The notes below the pieces were generated by a model that was not told the DNA's origin, ran no database searches, and saw only the letters and a program-made list of their open reading frames with translations. 64,000 nucleotides of DNA from Pyrinomonas sp040289685 (GTDB taxonomy: Bacteria; Acidobacteriota; Blastocatellia; Pyrinomonadales; Pyrinomonadaceae), in NCBI RefSeq assembly GCF_040289685.1, contig NZ_PSLQ01000008.1, forward strand, positions 11,547 through 75,546. Direction: 5' to 3'. Numbering within the stretch: the stretch's first letter is position 1; each line of letters opens with the position of its first letter. A program made the translations under genes and the position numbers. This document shows positions 47,531 through 56,714 of the stretch, one piece after another.

Positions 47531-47750
47531 CGCTATACTGAGGCTCTGGACCTGCGAGTGTGGGGCGGTGCATGACCGGGACCTGAACGCGGCGAGAGAA
47601 CATCCGGGCCGAAGGGATAAAACATATCCCCGTCGCGGTAGGGCATACCGAGACGCAAAACGCTTGGGGAGCCGCTGTAAGACCTGCGTATCGCGGGCAA
47701 GTGGCGACGAACCGTGAATCCCACGCGCTGCGCGCCGTGGGAGTGTCAAG
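47531..47750 (+). mobile_element. TnpB C-terminal fragment with IS605-type right end
   Basis: From 47541 one frame reads LRLWTCECGAVHDRDLNAARE, the zinc-finger and last RuvC segment of TnpB (OrfB) with the catalytic HDRD. The upstream part of the protein is missing. The 3' end finishes with the hairpin TCCCACG-CGCTGCGCGC-CGTGGGA at 47719-47742 and GTGTCAAG, as in IS605-family right ends, which in intact elements form the 3' end of the guide (omega/re) RNA. It is a decayed remnant and cannot move by itself. Confidence 0.75.
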
Positions 47751-47832
47751 GAGAACGCGCCTCGCCCCGGGCGGGCGTCTTCGCGCGGTGCTTCGCGAAC
47801 GGCGACCAAGGTCGCGATCCCGGCGCCGTTCG

Positions 47833-48411
47833 TCAGCCTTCGCGCAAAGCTTGCTCGATGGCATCGCGCAGTTTTTGCGGGCCGCGTTGCGGATCGAACC
47901 CGACGAACTTCTTCAATAATCTCCCGTCCCGCGTGATGATGAAGGTTTGCGGAATGGAGCTGTAATCGCCCATGAGAGAGTAAGCGAAATCAGCATCGGC
48001 CCAACCGATCTTATAGTTGATCCCGAATTGGCTCGCGAAGGCACGTAGCTTCTGTTCGGTATCTCTTTCATCAACTGTTAAGCCGATCACCTCGACGCCC
48101 TGTGCGCGGTACTCGTTGCCCAGTGCGACCAGATGCGGAATTTCGTAACGGCACGGCGGACACCACGTGGCCCACAAGTCCAAGACGATGACTTTGCCGG
48201 CGTAATCCGCCAGCCGGATCATGCCACCGTCAAGTGCGCGCAATTCCGCCTGCATCAACGCTTCCGGCACGGCAGGTAGATTCGATGCCGCGCGCTTTGG
48301 TGCAACAACTGTAGGGGCTTCGCTCTTCGTCGGCTGCGATACGCAGGCGACAATCGTCAAGGCGAGAGTTGAAAGGATCAAAACAGCTTTGCGCAATTCT
48401 CTCTTCTCCAC
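47833..48411 (-). CDS. TlpA-like thioredoxin lipoprotein
   Basis: 192 residues. A lipobox IVAC (Cys23) ends the signal sequence, so it is anchored in a membrane. The domain has the TlpA/ResA pattern: GKVIVLDLWATWCPPCRYEIPHLVALGNEYRAQGVEVIGLTVDE with the WCPPC active site, and the cis-Pro segment SSIPQTFIITRDG. It reduces or exchanges disulfides in the periplasm, for instance in cytochrome or metalloprotein maturation. It is the last gene of the rpiB-glyA-dinG-queD-tlpA run, 27 bases after queD. Confidence 0.9.
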   Translation of the reverse strand: MEKRELRKAVLILSTLALTIVACVSQPTKSEAPTVVAPKRAASNLPAVPEALMQAELRALDGGMIRLADYAGKVIVLDLWATWCPPCRYEIPHLVALGNEYRAQGVEVIGLTVDERDTEQKLRAFASQFGINYKIGWADADFAYSLMGDYSSIPQTFIITRDGRLLKKFVGFDPQRGPQKLRDAIEQALREG

Positions 48412-48438
48412 GGATCCACTTCCCCGCTTCGCCGACCC

Positions 48439-48825
48439 TCAATCCCAATCGACCCGATAGGTCGCAACGCTGGTTGGGGTCTCGAAACATCGCACCTTGT
48501 AAACCTGCACGCGCTCGTCGTTGATGCGCGCCGCGATGCGCTCCAGGATGTAGCGCGCAAGGTTCTCCGCCGAAGGGTTGAGGCGATCGAACGGGGGCAA
48601 CTCGTTGATGTTGCGGTGGTCCAAGTACTGCACTACCTCATCGGCCGCCTCCTTCAACGCGCCGAAATCGACGAGCAGACCGATTTCGTCCAGTTCACGC
48701 CCGCGCGCGTAGATCTCGATCTTGTAGTTGTGGCCGTGCAGGTTTTCGCACTTGCCTTTGTAACCGCGCAATTGATGCGCGCTCGAAAAATTCCGCTCGA
48801 TCATCACTTCGAAATATCCGTTCAT
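48439..48825 (-). CDS. queD: 6-carboxytetrahydropterin synthase QueD
   Basis: 128 residues. The zinc ligands are His in SSAHQL and the two His in LHGHNY, and the catalytic Cys lies in KCENLHGHNYK. The rest (GLLVDFGALKEAADEVVQYLDHRNINE, PSAENLARYILERI, VRCFETPTSVATY) matches QueD/PTPS-I. It makes 6-carboxytetrahydropterin from dihydroneopterin triphosphate for queuosine and other 7-deazaguanines. queC and queE are not in the window. The start ATG at 48825 has a weak site. Confidence 0.93.
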   Translation of the reverse strand: MNGYFEVMIERNFSSAHQLRGYKGKCENLHGHNYKIEIYARGRELDEIGLLVDFGALKEAADEVVQYLDHRNINELPPFDRLNPSAENLARYILERIAARINDERVQVYKVRCFETPTSVATYRVDWD

Positions 48826-48923
48826 CTCCGTTCACCCTTTGTTTCCGGATCTCGACCTACTACCCGCTCCCTCCTCAAGAAACATCTGCCTATTCCCTAT
48901 TTTAATCAAAGCGGGCGCGCCCG

Positions 48924-50891
48924 TTATGCGAGCACTTCGCTCGCGGAGCAAAATGCGCGTCGGACTTCATCGAGATCGGAAGTCATGCGCATGGACGGAA
49001 GGCTGCGCAAAAAGACGCGCCCGTAGGGCTTGGTGCGCAAACGCGGATCGAGCACGGCCAATACGCCGTAATCGGTCGTGCTGCGAATTAGGCGTCCCAA
49101 ACCTTGCTTCAGAGCGATCACCGCTTGCGGCACGCTGTAGTCGTAGAAACTCGATCCGCCCGCCTCGTCGATGGCGCGTTGACGCGCAGCGACCACCGGA
49201 TCGGTCGGCACAGCGAAAGGCAGCTTATCGACGATGACGCAGGAAAGCTGGCGCCCGCGGACATCAACTCCTTGCCAGAAGCTCGCCGTCGCAAAGAGCA
49301 CGGCGTTTGGCGTCTGTCTGAACCGGTCCAGCAATCTGCTCCGGCTCATGCTCCCTTGCACCAAACAGGGGTAAGGGACGCGCGCAGCGACTCGTTCGTA
49401 GAGCGCATTCATTCCGGCGATGCTGGTCGAGAGCACGAAAGCGCATCCTTGCGTGATCTCTAAAATACGGCAGATCTGCTCGGCAGCGCGTTCGGTCCAA
49501 TCGGGAGCGCGCGGATCGGGCATCTGTGCTGGCAAGTAGAGCACGGCTTGCTTTCGGTAATCGAAATTTGATGGCGCGACCAATTCATCGGCCTCCTCGG
49601 GGAGTCCGAGTCGTTGACGTAGGTACTGGAAACTTCCCGCGCTGGTCAGCGTCGCCGACGTCAGCACCACCGTTTGAACGCGCTCGAAGAGCTTTTCAGC
49701 TAATAGGCCAGAGACGTCGATCGGCGAAGCGTGCAAGAAGGCGCCGCCGCCGCGCCGTTCCAACCAGTAGACAAAGGAACGATCATCGCTCTGGATGATG
49801 CACGAGAGGGCGAAACGGACCTGCCGCACGCGCCGCAACATATTCTCCACTTCCGGCGGTTGCTCCGCCATGGCATCGAGCGTCGTCTCCAAACGCTCGA
49901 GCGCGCCGTCGAGCGCAAGATAAGCTTCGCCAAGCGGAGTCGGTTCGGTCTCGCCCCTTCGGCCCACGCGCGCGAAATCTTCTCTGGTGATGGGCAAACG
50001 TCCGTCTTCGCCTCTTCCTTGAAATCCCATCCAAAAACGCTCGTTCATTGCGCCGAGGCGCGTGGCGATCCTGTTCAGCTCGCGGTTCAACTCGACGTCG
50101 GTGATGGGCAGCAGCGCGAGATCGTTGATCAGGTCAGCGATCTGATAGTTCGACACTTGCAGACCGAAATACTCGGCAGCCACGTCTTCGATCAAGTGGG
50201 CTTCGTCGAAGATGACCGCGCCGTAGTCGGGGATAACCCGACCGTATTCATCGCCGCGCAGTGCCAGATCGGCGAAGAAGAGATGGTGGTTGACGACGAT
50301 GATGTCGGCATCCTGCGCTCGCTGGCGCATACGCGTGATGAAGCAAGCGTCGAACTCGGCGCATTTCTGACCGAGACAGATCTCGGAACGGGCGTCGATG
50401 TGCCGCCAGAAAGAGAGGCTCTCCGGAAGGTCGCTCAATTCGGCACGATCGCCGGTGGGCGAACCTTTGGCCCAACGGCGAATCACGTCGAAGTAGCTCA
50501 ACTCTTCGAAACCTTCGAGCAGAGGCGAGTTCTCAGACCTTTTGAAACGATGCAGGCAAAGGTAATTGCTGCGCCCCTTCATGTAAGCGGCGTTGAACTT
50601 CTTCGGCAGCACGCGTTGCAAGAAGGGGATATCTTTCTCCATCAATTGGTCTTGGAGGGTCTTAGTTCCAGTCGAAACGACGACGCGCATCCCACGGCCC
50701 GTCGCGGCTGCAACAGCCGGCACAAGATAAGCGAGCGTTTTGCCCGTCCCCGTTCCGGCCTCGACGACCAAGTGGCGTCCTTCTTCAAAGGCGCGCAGCA
50801 CCGCCCGCGCCATCTCCACTTGACCGGGGCGATATTCGTACTCCGGGTGCGCTTGCGCGATCAGCCCATCTGGTCCAAAGATCTCTTCCAT
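48924..50891 (-). CDS. dinG: DinG/YoaA-family ATP-dependent DNA helicase
   Basis: About 655 residues, XPD-like superfamily 2. Walker A is EAGTGTGKTLAYL, the DEAH box VIFDEAHLIED, and four Cys (in NYLCLHRF and ICLGQKCAEFDACF) form the iron-sulfur cluster site. Later motifs are VLTSATLTS, ATASFWQGVDVRG and ALKQGLGRLIRSTTDYGVLAVLDPRL. It unwinds DNA or DNA:RNA 5' to 3'. ATG 50891 is the likely start, and a TTG at 50939 overlaps the glyA stop. It may be SOS-linked, though lexA lies 3 kb away. Confidence 0.92.
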   Translation of the reverse strand: MEEIFGPDGLIAQAHPEYEYRPGQVEMARAVLRAFEEGRHLVVEAGTGTGKTLAYLVPAVAAATGRGMRVVVSTGTKTLQDQLMEKDIPFLQRVLPKKFNAAYMKGRSNYLCLHRFKRSENSPLLEGFEELSYFDVIRRWAKGSPTGDRAELSDLPESLSFWRHIDARSEICLGQKCAEFDACFITRMRQRAQDADIIVVNHHLFFADLALRGDEYGRVIPDYGAVIFDEAHLIEDVAAEYFGLQVSNYQIADLINDLALLPITDVELNRELNRIATRLGAMNERFWMGFQGRGEDGRLPITREDFARVGRRGETEPTPLGEAYLALDGALERLETTLDAMAEQPPEVENMLRRVRQVRFALSCIIQSDDRSFVYWLERRGGGAFLHASPIDVSGLLAEKLFERVQTVVLTSATLTSAGSFQYLRQRLGLPEEADELVAPSNFDYRKQAVLYLPAQMPDPRAPDWTERAAEQICRILEITQGCAFVLSTSIAGMNALYERVAARVPYPCLVQGSMSRSRLLDRFRQTPNAVLFATASFWQGVDVRGRQLSCVIVDKLPFAVPTDPVVAARQRAIDEAGGSSFYDYSVPQAVIALKQGLGRLIRSTTDYGVLAVLDPRLRTKPYGRVFLRSLPSMRMTSDLDEVRRAFCSASEVLA

Positions 50892-50935
50892 GCAAAACCC
50901 GCTGGGAAGCTCGCGGCGCGAAACGTGCCTCGCCT

Positions 50936-52240
50936 TCAATCCATGCTCATCGCTTCCGCTTCAAGCGCGCGCTGCCGACGCAGGCGTCTCGGGTAGAGCG
51001 GAAAGCGTGCCGTTAGTTCGCGCACCTTCTCGCGCACGCGCCGCCGAACTTCTTCCGATTCCGGCTCGTGCAAAACTTCAGCGATCAAGCGCGCCACCGC
51101 GCGCATCTCTTCTTCACCCATGCCGCGCGTGGTTACGGCTGGCGTGCCCAATCTGATGCCGGAGGCGACAAAGGGCGAGTTGGCGTCGAATGGGATGGTG
51201 TTTTTGTTGACCGTGATGCCGGCTGCTTCGAGCGCTTTTTCCGCCGCTTTGCCCGTGATCCCGCGACCATTCATGAAGACATCGACGAGGATCAAGTGGT
51301 TGTCGGTGCCGCCAGAGACGAGTCTGAAGCCGCACGCTTGAAGCTCGTCAGCCAACGCTTTGGCGTTGCGGACGATCTGTCGCTGGTACTCTTTGAAATC
51401 GTCGCGCAATGCCTCGCCAAAAGCGACCGCTTTGGCGGCGATAATGTGCACGAGCGGCCCGCCCTGCACGCCGGGGAAGAGCTTTTTGTCGATCTCTTTG
51501 GCGTGCTCGGCGCGACATAGAATCAAGCCGCCGCGCGGACCGCGCAACGTTTTGTGCGTCGTCGTCGTGACGTAATCCGCGTGCGCGACCGGCGACGGGT
51601 GCAGCCCGGCAGCGACCAGTCCAGCGATGTGTGCGATGTCGGCCAGCAAGCGCGCGCCGACCGCCCGCGCGATTTCGCCGATGCGCGCAAAATCTATGGT
51701 GCGCGGGTAGGCCGAAGCGCCGCAGATGATCAGTTTCGGACGGTGTTCTTCGGCAAGGCGCTGCAATTCGTCGTAATCGATCTGCTCGGTTTCGCGCGAA
51801 ACGCCGTACTCGACGATCTTGTAGCTGATGCCCGAGAAGTTTAATGGGTGACCGTGCGTCAAGTGGCCGCCATGTGAAAGGTTCATTCCGAGCACCGTGT
51901 CGCCGTAGTTAAGCGCCGCCAGATAGACGGCCATATTCGCCTGCGCGCCGCTGTGTGGTTGGACGTTGGCGTGGTCGGCCCCGAAAAGCGCCTTGGCGCG
52001 ATCGATCGCTGCTTGCTCGACCACATCGACGAACTCGCAACCACCGTAGTAACGTTTCCCCGGGTAGCCTTCGGCATATTTATTCGTGAAGACCGACCCC
52101 ATCGCCTCGAGCACGGCTTCGCTGACAAAGTTCTCCGATGCGATCAACTCCAGCCCTTCGGCCTGTCGTCGCACTTCATCGTCGATCGCCCGGCTGATGA
52201 GCGGATCAACCTCGGCAAGAGGAGCGTTTCTCCAGTTCAT
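50936..52240 (-). CDS. glyA: Serine hydroxymethyltransferase
   Basis: 434 residues. Classic SHMT blocks: LELIASENFVSEAVLEAMGSVFTNKYAEGYPGKRYYGGCEFVDVVE, PHSGAQANMAVYLA, the PLP lysine in VTTTTHKTLRGPRGG, and LFPGVQGGPLVHIIAAKAVAF. It converts serine and tetrahydrofolate to glycine and methylene-tetrahydrofolate. ATG 52240 has GGAG 8 bases upstream, while the ATG six bases earlier is too near it. It lies between rpiB (44 bases upstream) and dinG. A C-terminal basic extension of about 20 residues is unusual but minor. Confidence 0.97.
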   Translation of the reverse strand: MNWRNAPLAEVDPLISRAIDDEVRRQAEGLELIASENFVSEAVLEAMGSVFTNKYAEGYPGKRYYGGCEFVDVVEQAAIDRAKALFGADHANVQPHSGAQANMAVYLAALNYGDTVLGMNLSHGGHLTHGHPLNFSGISYKIVEYGVSRETEQIDYDELQRLAEEHRPKLIICGASAYPRTIDFARIGEIARAVGARLLADIAHIAGLVAAGLHPSPVAHADYVTTTTHKTLRGPRGGLILCRAEHAKEIDKKLFPGVQGGPLVHIIAAKAVAFGEALRDDFKEYQRQIVRNAKALADELQACGFRLVSGGTDNHLILVDVFMNGRGITGKAAEKALEAAGITVNKNTIPFDANSPFVASGIRLGTPAVTTRGMGEEEMRAVARLIAEVLHEPESEEVRRRVREKVRELTARFPLYPRRLRRQRALEAEAMSMD

Positions 52241-52284
52241 GGTCATTTCTCCAGTAGTCGGGCCGTCTGAACGGCGTTTCTCAC

Positions 52285-52737
52285 TCAAGAAGCAGCCCGC
52301 AGGGCTTCGAGCTGGTGAATCTTCTGGATGCGTCGCGCGTGGCGCCCACCCTCGAATTGAGCGGCAAACCATGCGCGCACGATCCGCACGATCTCATCCG
52401 AAGCGGTGGTGCGCGCGCCGATCGCCAGCACGTTGGCGTCGTTGTGCGCGCGCGCTAAGCGCGCCGTCTGTTCGTTCCAAGCGACAGCTGCCCTGATGCC
52501 CGGCACTTTGTTGGCGGCAATCGCCATTCCCGTTCCCGAACCGCAAATTAGCAGCGCTTGCGCGCACTCGCCGCGCGCGACCAACAGCGCTGCGCGATGC
52601 GCAAAATCCGGGTAATCAACCGTCTCCGCGCAATGGGTTCCGACATCTTCGTAGACGATTCCGAGTTCGTCGAGCAAAGGCTTCAGTTCCTCTTTCGTCT
52701 TGAAACCAGCATGATCGCTCGCCAGCGCGATCTTCAT
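52285..52737 (-). CDS. rpiB: Ribose 5-phosphate isomerase B
   Basis: 150 residues. Starts MKIALASDHAGFKTKEELKPLLDELGIVYEDVGT and has the CGSGTGMAIAANKVPGIRAAVAWNEQTARLARAHNDANVLAIGAR block of RpiB/LacAB isomerases, with the active-site Cys in ICGSGTG. It interconverts ribose 5-phosphate and ribulose 5-phosphate. GGGGA lies upstream of ATG 52737. It heads a leftward operon with glyA. Confidence 0.95.
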   Translation of the reverse strand: MKIALASDHAGFKTKEELKPLLDELGIVYEDVGTHCAETVDYPDFAHRAALLVARGECAQALLICGSGTGMAIAANKVPGIRAAVAWNEQTARLARAHNDANVLAIGARTTASDEIVRIVRAWFAAQFEGGRHARRIQKIHQLEALRAAS

Positions 52738-52897
52738 CGGTGGTCCCCTGATGGCAAAGAATCGCCGACCGCTGAAGCTCAAATGGTACATCAGCCGTTG
52801 ACGCGAAGCAATGCGAGACCATGCGACGGATTGCTAACGCACCTGATCTTGAGCGAAAATGAGCGGTCATTTTCCAATACGAACGAGAGCGATCGAA

Positions 52898-54640
52898 ATG
52901 CGTTGGTCACACTACTTCGTTCCGACACTGCGCGAAGACCCGGCAGAGGCCGAGGTCGTCTCGCACAAACTCCTTCTGCGCGCCGGGATGGTGCGCCAGT
53001 TGGCCGCAGGCATCTACTCTTATCTGCCGCTCGCCTACCGCGTCATGCAGAAGATCATGACGATCATCCGCGAAGAAATGAATCGCATTGGCGGGCAAGA
53101 GTTCCTGCTGCCGGCCCTTAATCCGCGCGAGATATGGGAAGAATCGGGCCGCTGGACGGCGATGGGCGACAACATGTTTCGCCTGCGCGATCGCAAGGGA
53201 GCCGACCTTTGCCTCGGCATGACGCACGAAGAGGTCTTCACGGCGATCGCGCGCGACGAACTCCGCTCCTACCGTCAACTGCCGCAAATCTGGTACCAGA
53301 TTCAAACCAAGTTCCGCGATGAACCGCGTCCGAAGTCCGGGTTGTTGCGCGTCCGGCAGTTCATCATGAAAGACTCCTATTCTTTCGACGTGGATCGCCA
53401 AGGACTGGACCGCGCTTACGAACTGCACCGCGAAGCCTATTGTCGCATCTTCGACCGTTGCGGTTTGACCTACACCATCGTCGAAGCGTCGTCGGGTGCG
53501 ATGGGCGGTTCGGAATCGAGCGAGTTCATGGTCCGCACCGATGCTGGCGAGGATATGATCGCCGTCTGCGAGTCCTGCGGCTATGCAGCCAATCTGGAAA
53601 AGGCGACTTCGCGCATCGCGCCCGCGCAGGATGACGTCGGCCCAGCCGCGCCCGAGGAGTTCCCAACGCCCGGCGTGCGAACCATTGAGGACCTGACGAC
53701 CTTTCCCGGCGGCGCGCCTGCTGACCGGCAGATCAAAACGCTCGTTTATGTGGCGAGCGCCGAAGGCGAGCCGCGTCCCGTGCTCGCGCTGTTGCGCGGC
53801 GACCACCAGTTGCACGAAACGAAACTCTCAGATGCGCTTGGCGGTGCGGCAATCCGTCCGGCTCATCCGGATGAGATACGCGAACTTTTGGGCGCAAGCG
53901 CTGGGAGCCTCGGCGGCGTGCGCGCCAAAGAGATCGCGCGCGAACGCGGCAAGAGCTTGCGCATCGTCGCCGATCTGGCTTTGCGCGGACGACGCAACAT
54001 GACCACTGGAGCGAACCGCGACGATTTTCACTTGCGCGGCGTGGACATCGAGCGCGACATCCCGGTTGACCTGTGGGCCGATCTGCGCACCGTCAATTCG
54101 GGCGAAGGCTGCCCACGCTGCGATGGCGGCACGCTCGAAGTCTTCAAAGCGCTTGAGGTGGGACACATCTTCAAACTCGGCACCAAGTACTCGGCCTCGA
54201 TGGGCGCAACCGTGCTCACCCCGGAAGGCAAAGAGGTCCCCATCGTCATGGGCAGTTACGGCATCGGCGTCGAGCGCGTGATGGCGGCGGCGATTGAACT
54301 GCACCATGATGCGGATGGCATCATCTGGCCCAAGGCGATCGCGCCTTTCGATGTGATCGTCACGATCACCAACATCAAAGAGGAGCCGCTACGCCGCGCG
54401 GGCGAAAAGCTCTACGAAGAGTTGCAAGGGGCTGGATTCGATGTGCTGCTCGACGACCGCGATGAACGCGCTGGCGTGAAATTCAAGGACGCCGATCTGA
54501 TCGGCGTTCCCTATCGCATCACGGTCGGCAAGAAGATCGCTGAGGGCAGCATCGAGATCTTCGAGCGCCGAAGCAAACAGGCGCACACCGTGCCGCTTGA
54601 GGAAGCGATCGGCAAATTGCGCGCTCTGCGCGGATCATGA
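52898..54640 (+). CDS. proS: Prolyl-tRNA synthetase (bacterial type)
   Basis: 580 residues. Class II motif 1 and 2 regions: MRWSHYFVPTLREDPAEAEVVSHKLLLRAGMVRQLAAGIYSYLPLAYRVMQKI and TKFRDEPRPKSGLLRVRQFIMKDSYSFDVDRQGLDRAYE. The editing insertion follows (about residues 230-390, removing mis-made Ala-tRNA), then motif 3 (VPIVMGSYGIGVERVMAAAIE) and the C-terminal anticodon-binding domain. It charges tRNA(Pro). It is divergent from rpiB. Start ATG 52898 gives the family-standard N-terminus. Confidence 0.97.
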   Translation: MRWSHYFVPTLREDPAEAEVVSHKLLLRAGMVRQLAAGIYSYLPLAYRVMQKIMTIIREEMNRIGGQEFLLPALNPREIWEESGRWTAMGDNMFRLRDRKGADLCLGMTHEEVFTAIARDELRSYRQLPQIWYQIQTKFRDEPRPKSGLLRVRQFIMKDSYSFDVDRQGLDRAYELHREAYCRIFDRCGLTYTIVEASSGAMGGSESSEFMVRTDAGEDMIAVCESCGYAANLEKATSRIAPAQDDVGPAAPEEFPTPGVRTIEDLTTFPGGAPADRQIKTLVYVASAEGEPRPVLALLRGDHQLHETKLSDALGGAAIRPAHPDEIRELLGASAGSLGGVRAKEIARERGKSLRIVADLALRGRRNMTTGANRDDFHLRGVDIERDIPVDLWADLRTVNSGEGCPRCDGGTLEVFKALEVGHIFKLGTKYSASMGATVLTPEGKEVPIVMGSYGIGVERVMAAAIELHHDADGIIWPKAIAPFDVIVTITNIKEEPLRRAGEKLYEELQGAGFDVLLDDRDERAGVKFKDADLIGVPYRITVGKKIAEGSIEIFERRSKQAHTVPLEEAIGKLRALRGS

Positions 54641-54698
54641 TCTCTTCATCGCCGATTGCCGGGGCAGCACGTGATTATTTCGAATAAAGATGCGCCGA

Positions 54699-55454
54699 TC
54701 ATGAGTCCCATCGCCGGTTGATGAGGCTGGCGACAAATCCAGCGCCGAAGCCGTTGTCGATGTTCACCACCGTGACGTTGGACGCGCACGAATTAAGCAT
54801 CCCGAGAAGCGCAGCGACTCCGCCAAGCGATGCGCCGTACCCGACGCTCGTCGGCACAGCGATCACCGGCACGCCCACGAGCCCGCCGACCACTGAGGGC
54901 AAAGCGCCTTCCATGCCCGCCACGACGATGATGGCGCGCGCGCGGCGCAACTTCTCGCGTTCGGCCAACACACGGTGAACCCCGGCAACGCCCACATCCC
55001 AGATCCGTTCGACGCGGTTGCCCATCGCTTCCGCGGTCAACGCTGCCTCTTCGGCTACCGGGATGTCGCTCGTGCCCGCCGTGATGACGGCGATCGTCCC
55101 TTGCCCACGATCCGTGCGGTCGCGCCAGATGCGTATCATGCGCGCCGCTTCGTGCCACTCAGCTTCGGTGCAAACGTTGCGCACTTCTCCGAAGGTCGCG
55201 CTATCGGTGCGCGTAACGAGCACGTTAGGCGCACGCCGGACCAATCGTTCGACGATCTCGACGATCTGCTGGCGCGTTTTGCCGATGCCAAGCACCACTT
55301 CCGGGAATCCCTGTCGCACTGCGCGCGCGTGATCCACGCGCGCATGGCCGATATCCTCGTACTGCCACTCTTCGATCAACCGCGCGGCCTCGGCAGCCGT
55401 CAATTCTCCGCGTCGGTGTCTTTCGAGGATCTTTTCGATCTCTTCTCTCCTCAT
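54699..55454 (-). CDS. larB: Nickel-pincer cofactor biosynthesis protein LarB
   Basis: 251 residues. N-terminal helix REEIEKILERHRRGELTAAEAARLIEEWQYEDIGHARVDHARAVRQGFPEVVLGIGKTRQQI and the AIR-carboxylase-like core: AVITAGTSDIPVAEEAALTAEAMGNRVERIWDVGVAGVHRVLAE, IIVVAGMEGALPSVVGGLVGVPVIAVPTSVGYGASLGGVAALLGMLNSCA. LarB carboxylates nicotinic acid adenine dinucleotide for the nickel-pincer cofactor. The partners larC and larE are not in the window. No good ribosome binding site precedes ATG 55454. Divergent from ubiX. Confidence 0.93.
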   Translation of the reverse strand: MRREEIEKILERHRRGELTAAEAARLIEEWQYEDIGHARVDHARAVRQGFPEVVLGIGKTRQQIVEIVERLVRRAPNVLVTRTDSATFGEVRNVCTEAEWHEAARMIRIWRDRTDRGQGTIAVITAGTSDIPVAEEAALTAEAMGNRVERIWDVGVAGVHRVLAEREKLRRARAIIVVAGMEGALPSVVGGLVGVPVIAVPTSVGYGASLGGVAALLGMLNSCASNVTVVNIDNGFGAGFVASLINRRWDS

Positions 55455-55564
55455 GGCTGCGAGGGATTTTAACACCGATCTCGCGGCGCGCGCCTTTGTC
55501 GAACGGGCGAAAGAAGGTGCGCTTGCCTTTGACAGGCAGCGGGCGCGCATCGGAAACTTCACGC

Positions 55565-56170
55565 ATGGAACTCACGGTCGCGATCACAGGCGCGTCGGGC
55601 GCAATCTACGGACACCGCACGCTGCTTCATCTGATCTCCAGCGGCGTCGTTGAAAAGATCAACCTGATCCTTTCCAACACGGCGATCACCGTGATCCGCG
55701 TCGAACTCGGCACTGACTTGCGCGATGCCGACGGACGCAAGATCAACCGGTGGCTCGACCTGCCGACCGATTCGCGCCTCGTTCAGCTTCACCGATTGGA
55801 CAATCTGGCTGCACCACCATCTTCCGGCTCGCATCCGCAAGCAGGTATGATCATCGTCCCGTGTTCGATGGGAACGCTCGGGGCCATCGCTTCTGGCGCT
55901 GGAACCAACCTAATTCATCGCGCAGCAGACGTGACGCTCAAAGAGGGACGCACGCTGATCCTCGTCCCGCGCGAAGCGCCTTACAACGCCATTCATTTGG
56001 AGAACATGTTGAAGCTCGCACGCGCCGGGGCGCGCATCGTTCCGGCAAGTCCGGCTTTCTACCACCGCCCACAAACGATCGAAGACTTGGTCGATCACTT
56101 GGTCCATCGCTTGCTCGATCAGTTCGGCATCCCTCATAGCGCACGAACGAGGTGGGGCGGAGGCGAATGA
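55565..56170 (+). CDS. ubiX: Flavin prenyltransferase UbiX
   Basis: 201 residues. It begins MELTVAITGASGAIYGHRTLLHLISSG with the flavin-binding glycine-serine loop, then VIIVPCSMGTLGAIASGAGTNLIHRAADVTLKEGRTLILVPREAPYNAIHLENMLKLARAGARIVPASPAFYHRPQTIEDLVDHLVHRLLDQF, all family signatures. It prenylates FMN to make the cofactor of UbiD decarboxylases. No ubiD is in the window. The start ATG at 55565 has no clear ribosome binding site. Confidence 0.95.
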   Translation: MELTVAITGASGAIYGHRTLLHLISSGVVEKINLILSNTAITVIRVELGTDLRDADGRKINRWLDLPTDSRLVQLHRLDNLAAPPSSGSHPQAGMIIVPCSMGTLGAIASGAGTNLIHRAADVTLKEGRTLILVPREAPYNAIHLENMLKLARAGARIVPASPAFYHRPQTIEDLVDHLVHRLLDQFGIPHSARTRWGGGE

Positions 56171-56714
56171 ACTGCGCTCGTGCCGCGCCGCAGAATCTAA
56201 CGCCGCTCAGCCGAAAAGGCGGTAATTTCTCGCCGAATCGATGGCGACGGCGAGCCGCGTCAGCGCCGCGACTCTCAACGCGCAGCGATCCGCCGTGCCC
56301 GTCAGCGGTCAAGTCTCCGACAGGACCGGCGCGGAATCCGTATGTCGCCAGAGCGGCTCAAGGTCCAGCGCCGACTGGATCGCTAACAGAAACAGCAGGC
56401 CGCTCATGCTGGCTTAAACCCATTCCCAGCAGGGGGGCGCGCTGTCGCGGTATCGAAAGCAACGCGATGCTCATGTGGTCGGCCGCAGCTCAAAATTGCG
56501 GGGCCGTCCCGTCGCGTTTCTTGCTTTCCGACGATCGCCTTCGACGATTTCCATAACCCAAATTGAAGGGCGCGAAGCGCCGAATCGTTTCGACGTTGAC
56601 GAGCGCCTCCGCCGATTCGCGCCTCTCAAATTGAAGGGCCGCCCCTTTTCAGAAGGCGGCCCCCGCTTCGAGCGTGATCTTCTCCTCGCCGAAAGACTCG
56701 CATCTTTTCAGCGA
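56171..56714. other. Intergenic region with short repeats
   Basis: About 540 bases without a gene I can support. Two copies of AAATTGAAGGGC lie at 56560-56571 and 56628-56639. A G/C-rich stem GGGCCGCC/GGCGGCCC is at 56636-56662. It would follow the LolA-like gene on the minus strand and can act as its terminator. The remainder resembles decayed coding or element DNA, but I could not assign it. Confidence 0.5.

Larger units (their letters stand above)
47076..47832. other. Region of mobile-element remnants
   Basis: About 760 bases without an intact gene. It includes a 15-base direct repeat CAT[T/C]CGTCGCAAGCG at 47244 and 47343, an inverted pair GTGGGCGC/GCGCCCAC around 47310-47380, two compact G/C hairpins, and a TnpB scrap with right-end hairpin, which are listed separately. 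Confidence 0.6.

Noticed and set aside
49731..50996. 421-codon + strand open frame opposite dinG
   Set aside because: It mirrors the helicase gene codon by codon and has no recognisable fold; dinG has all helicase motifs.
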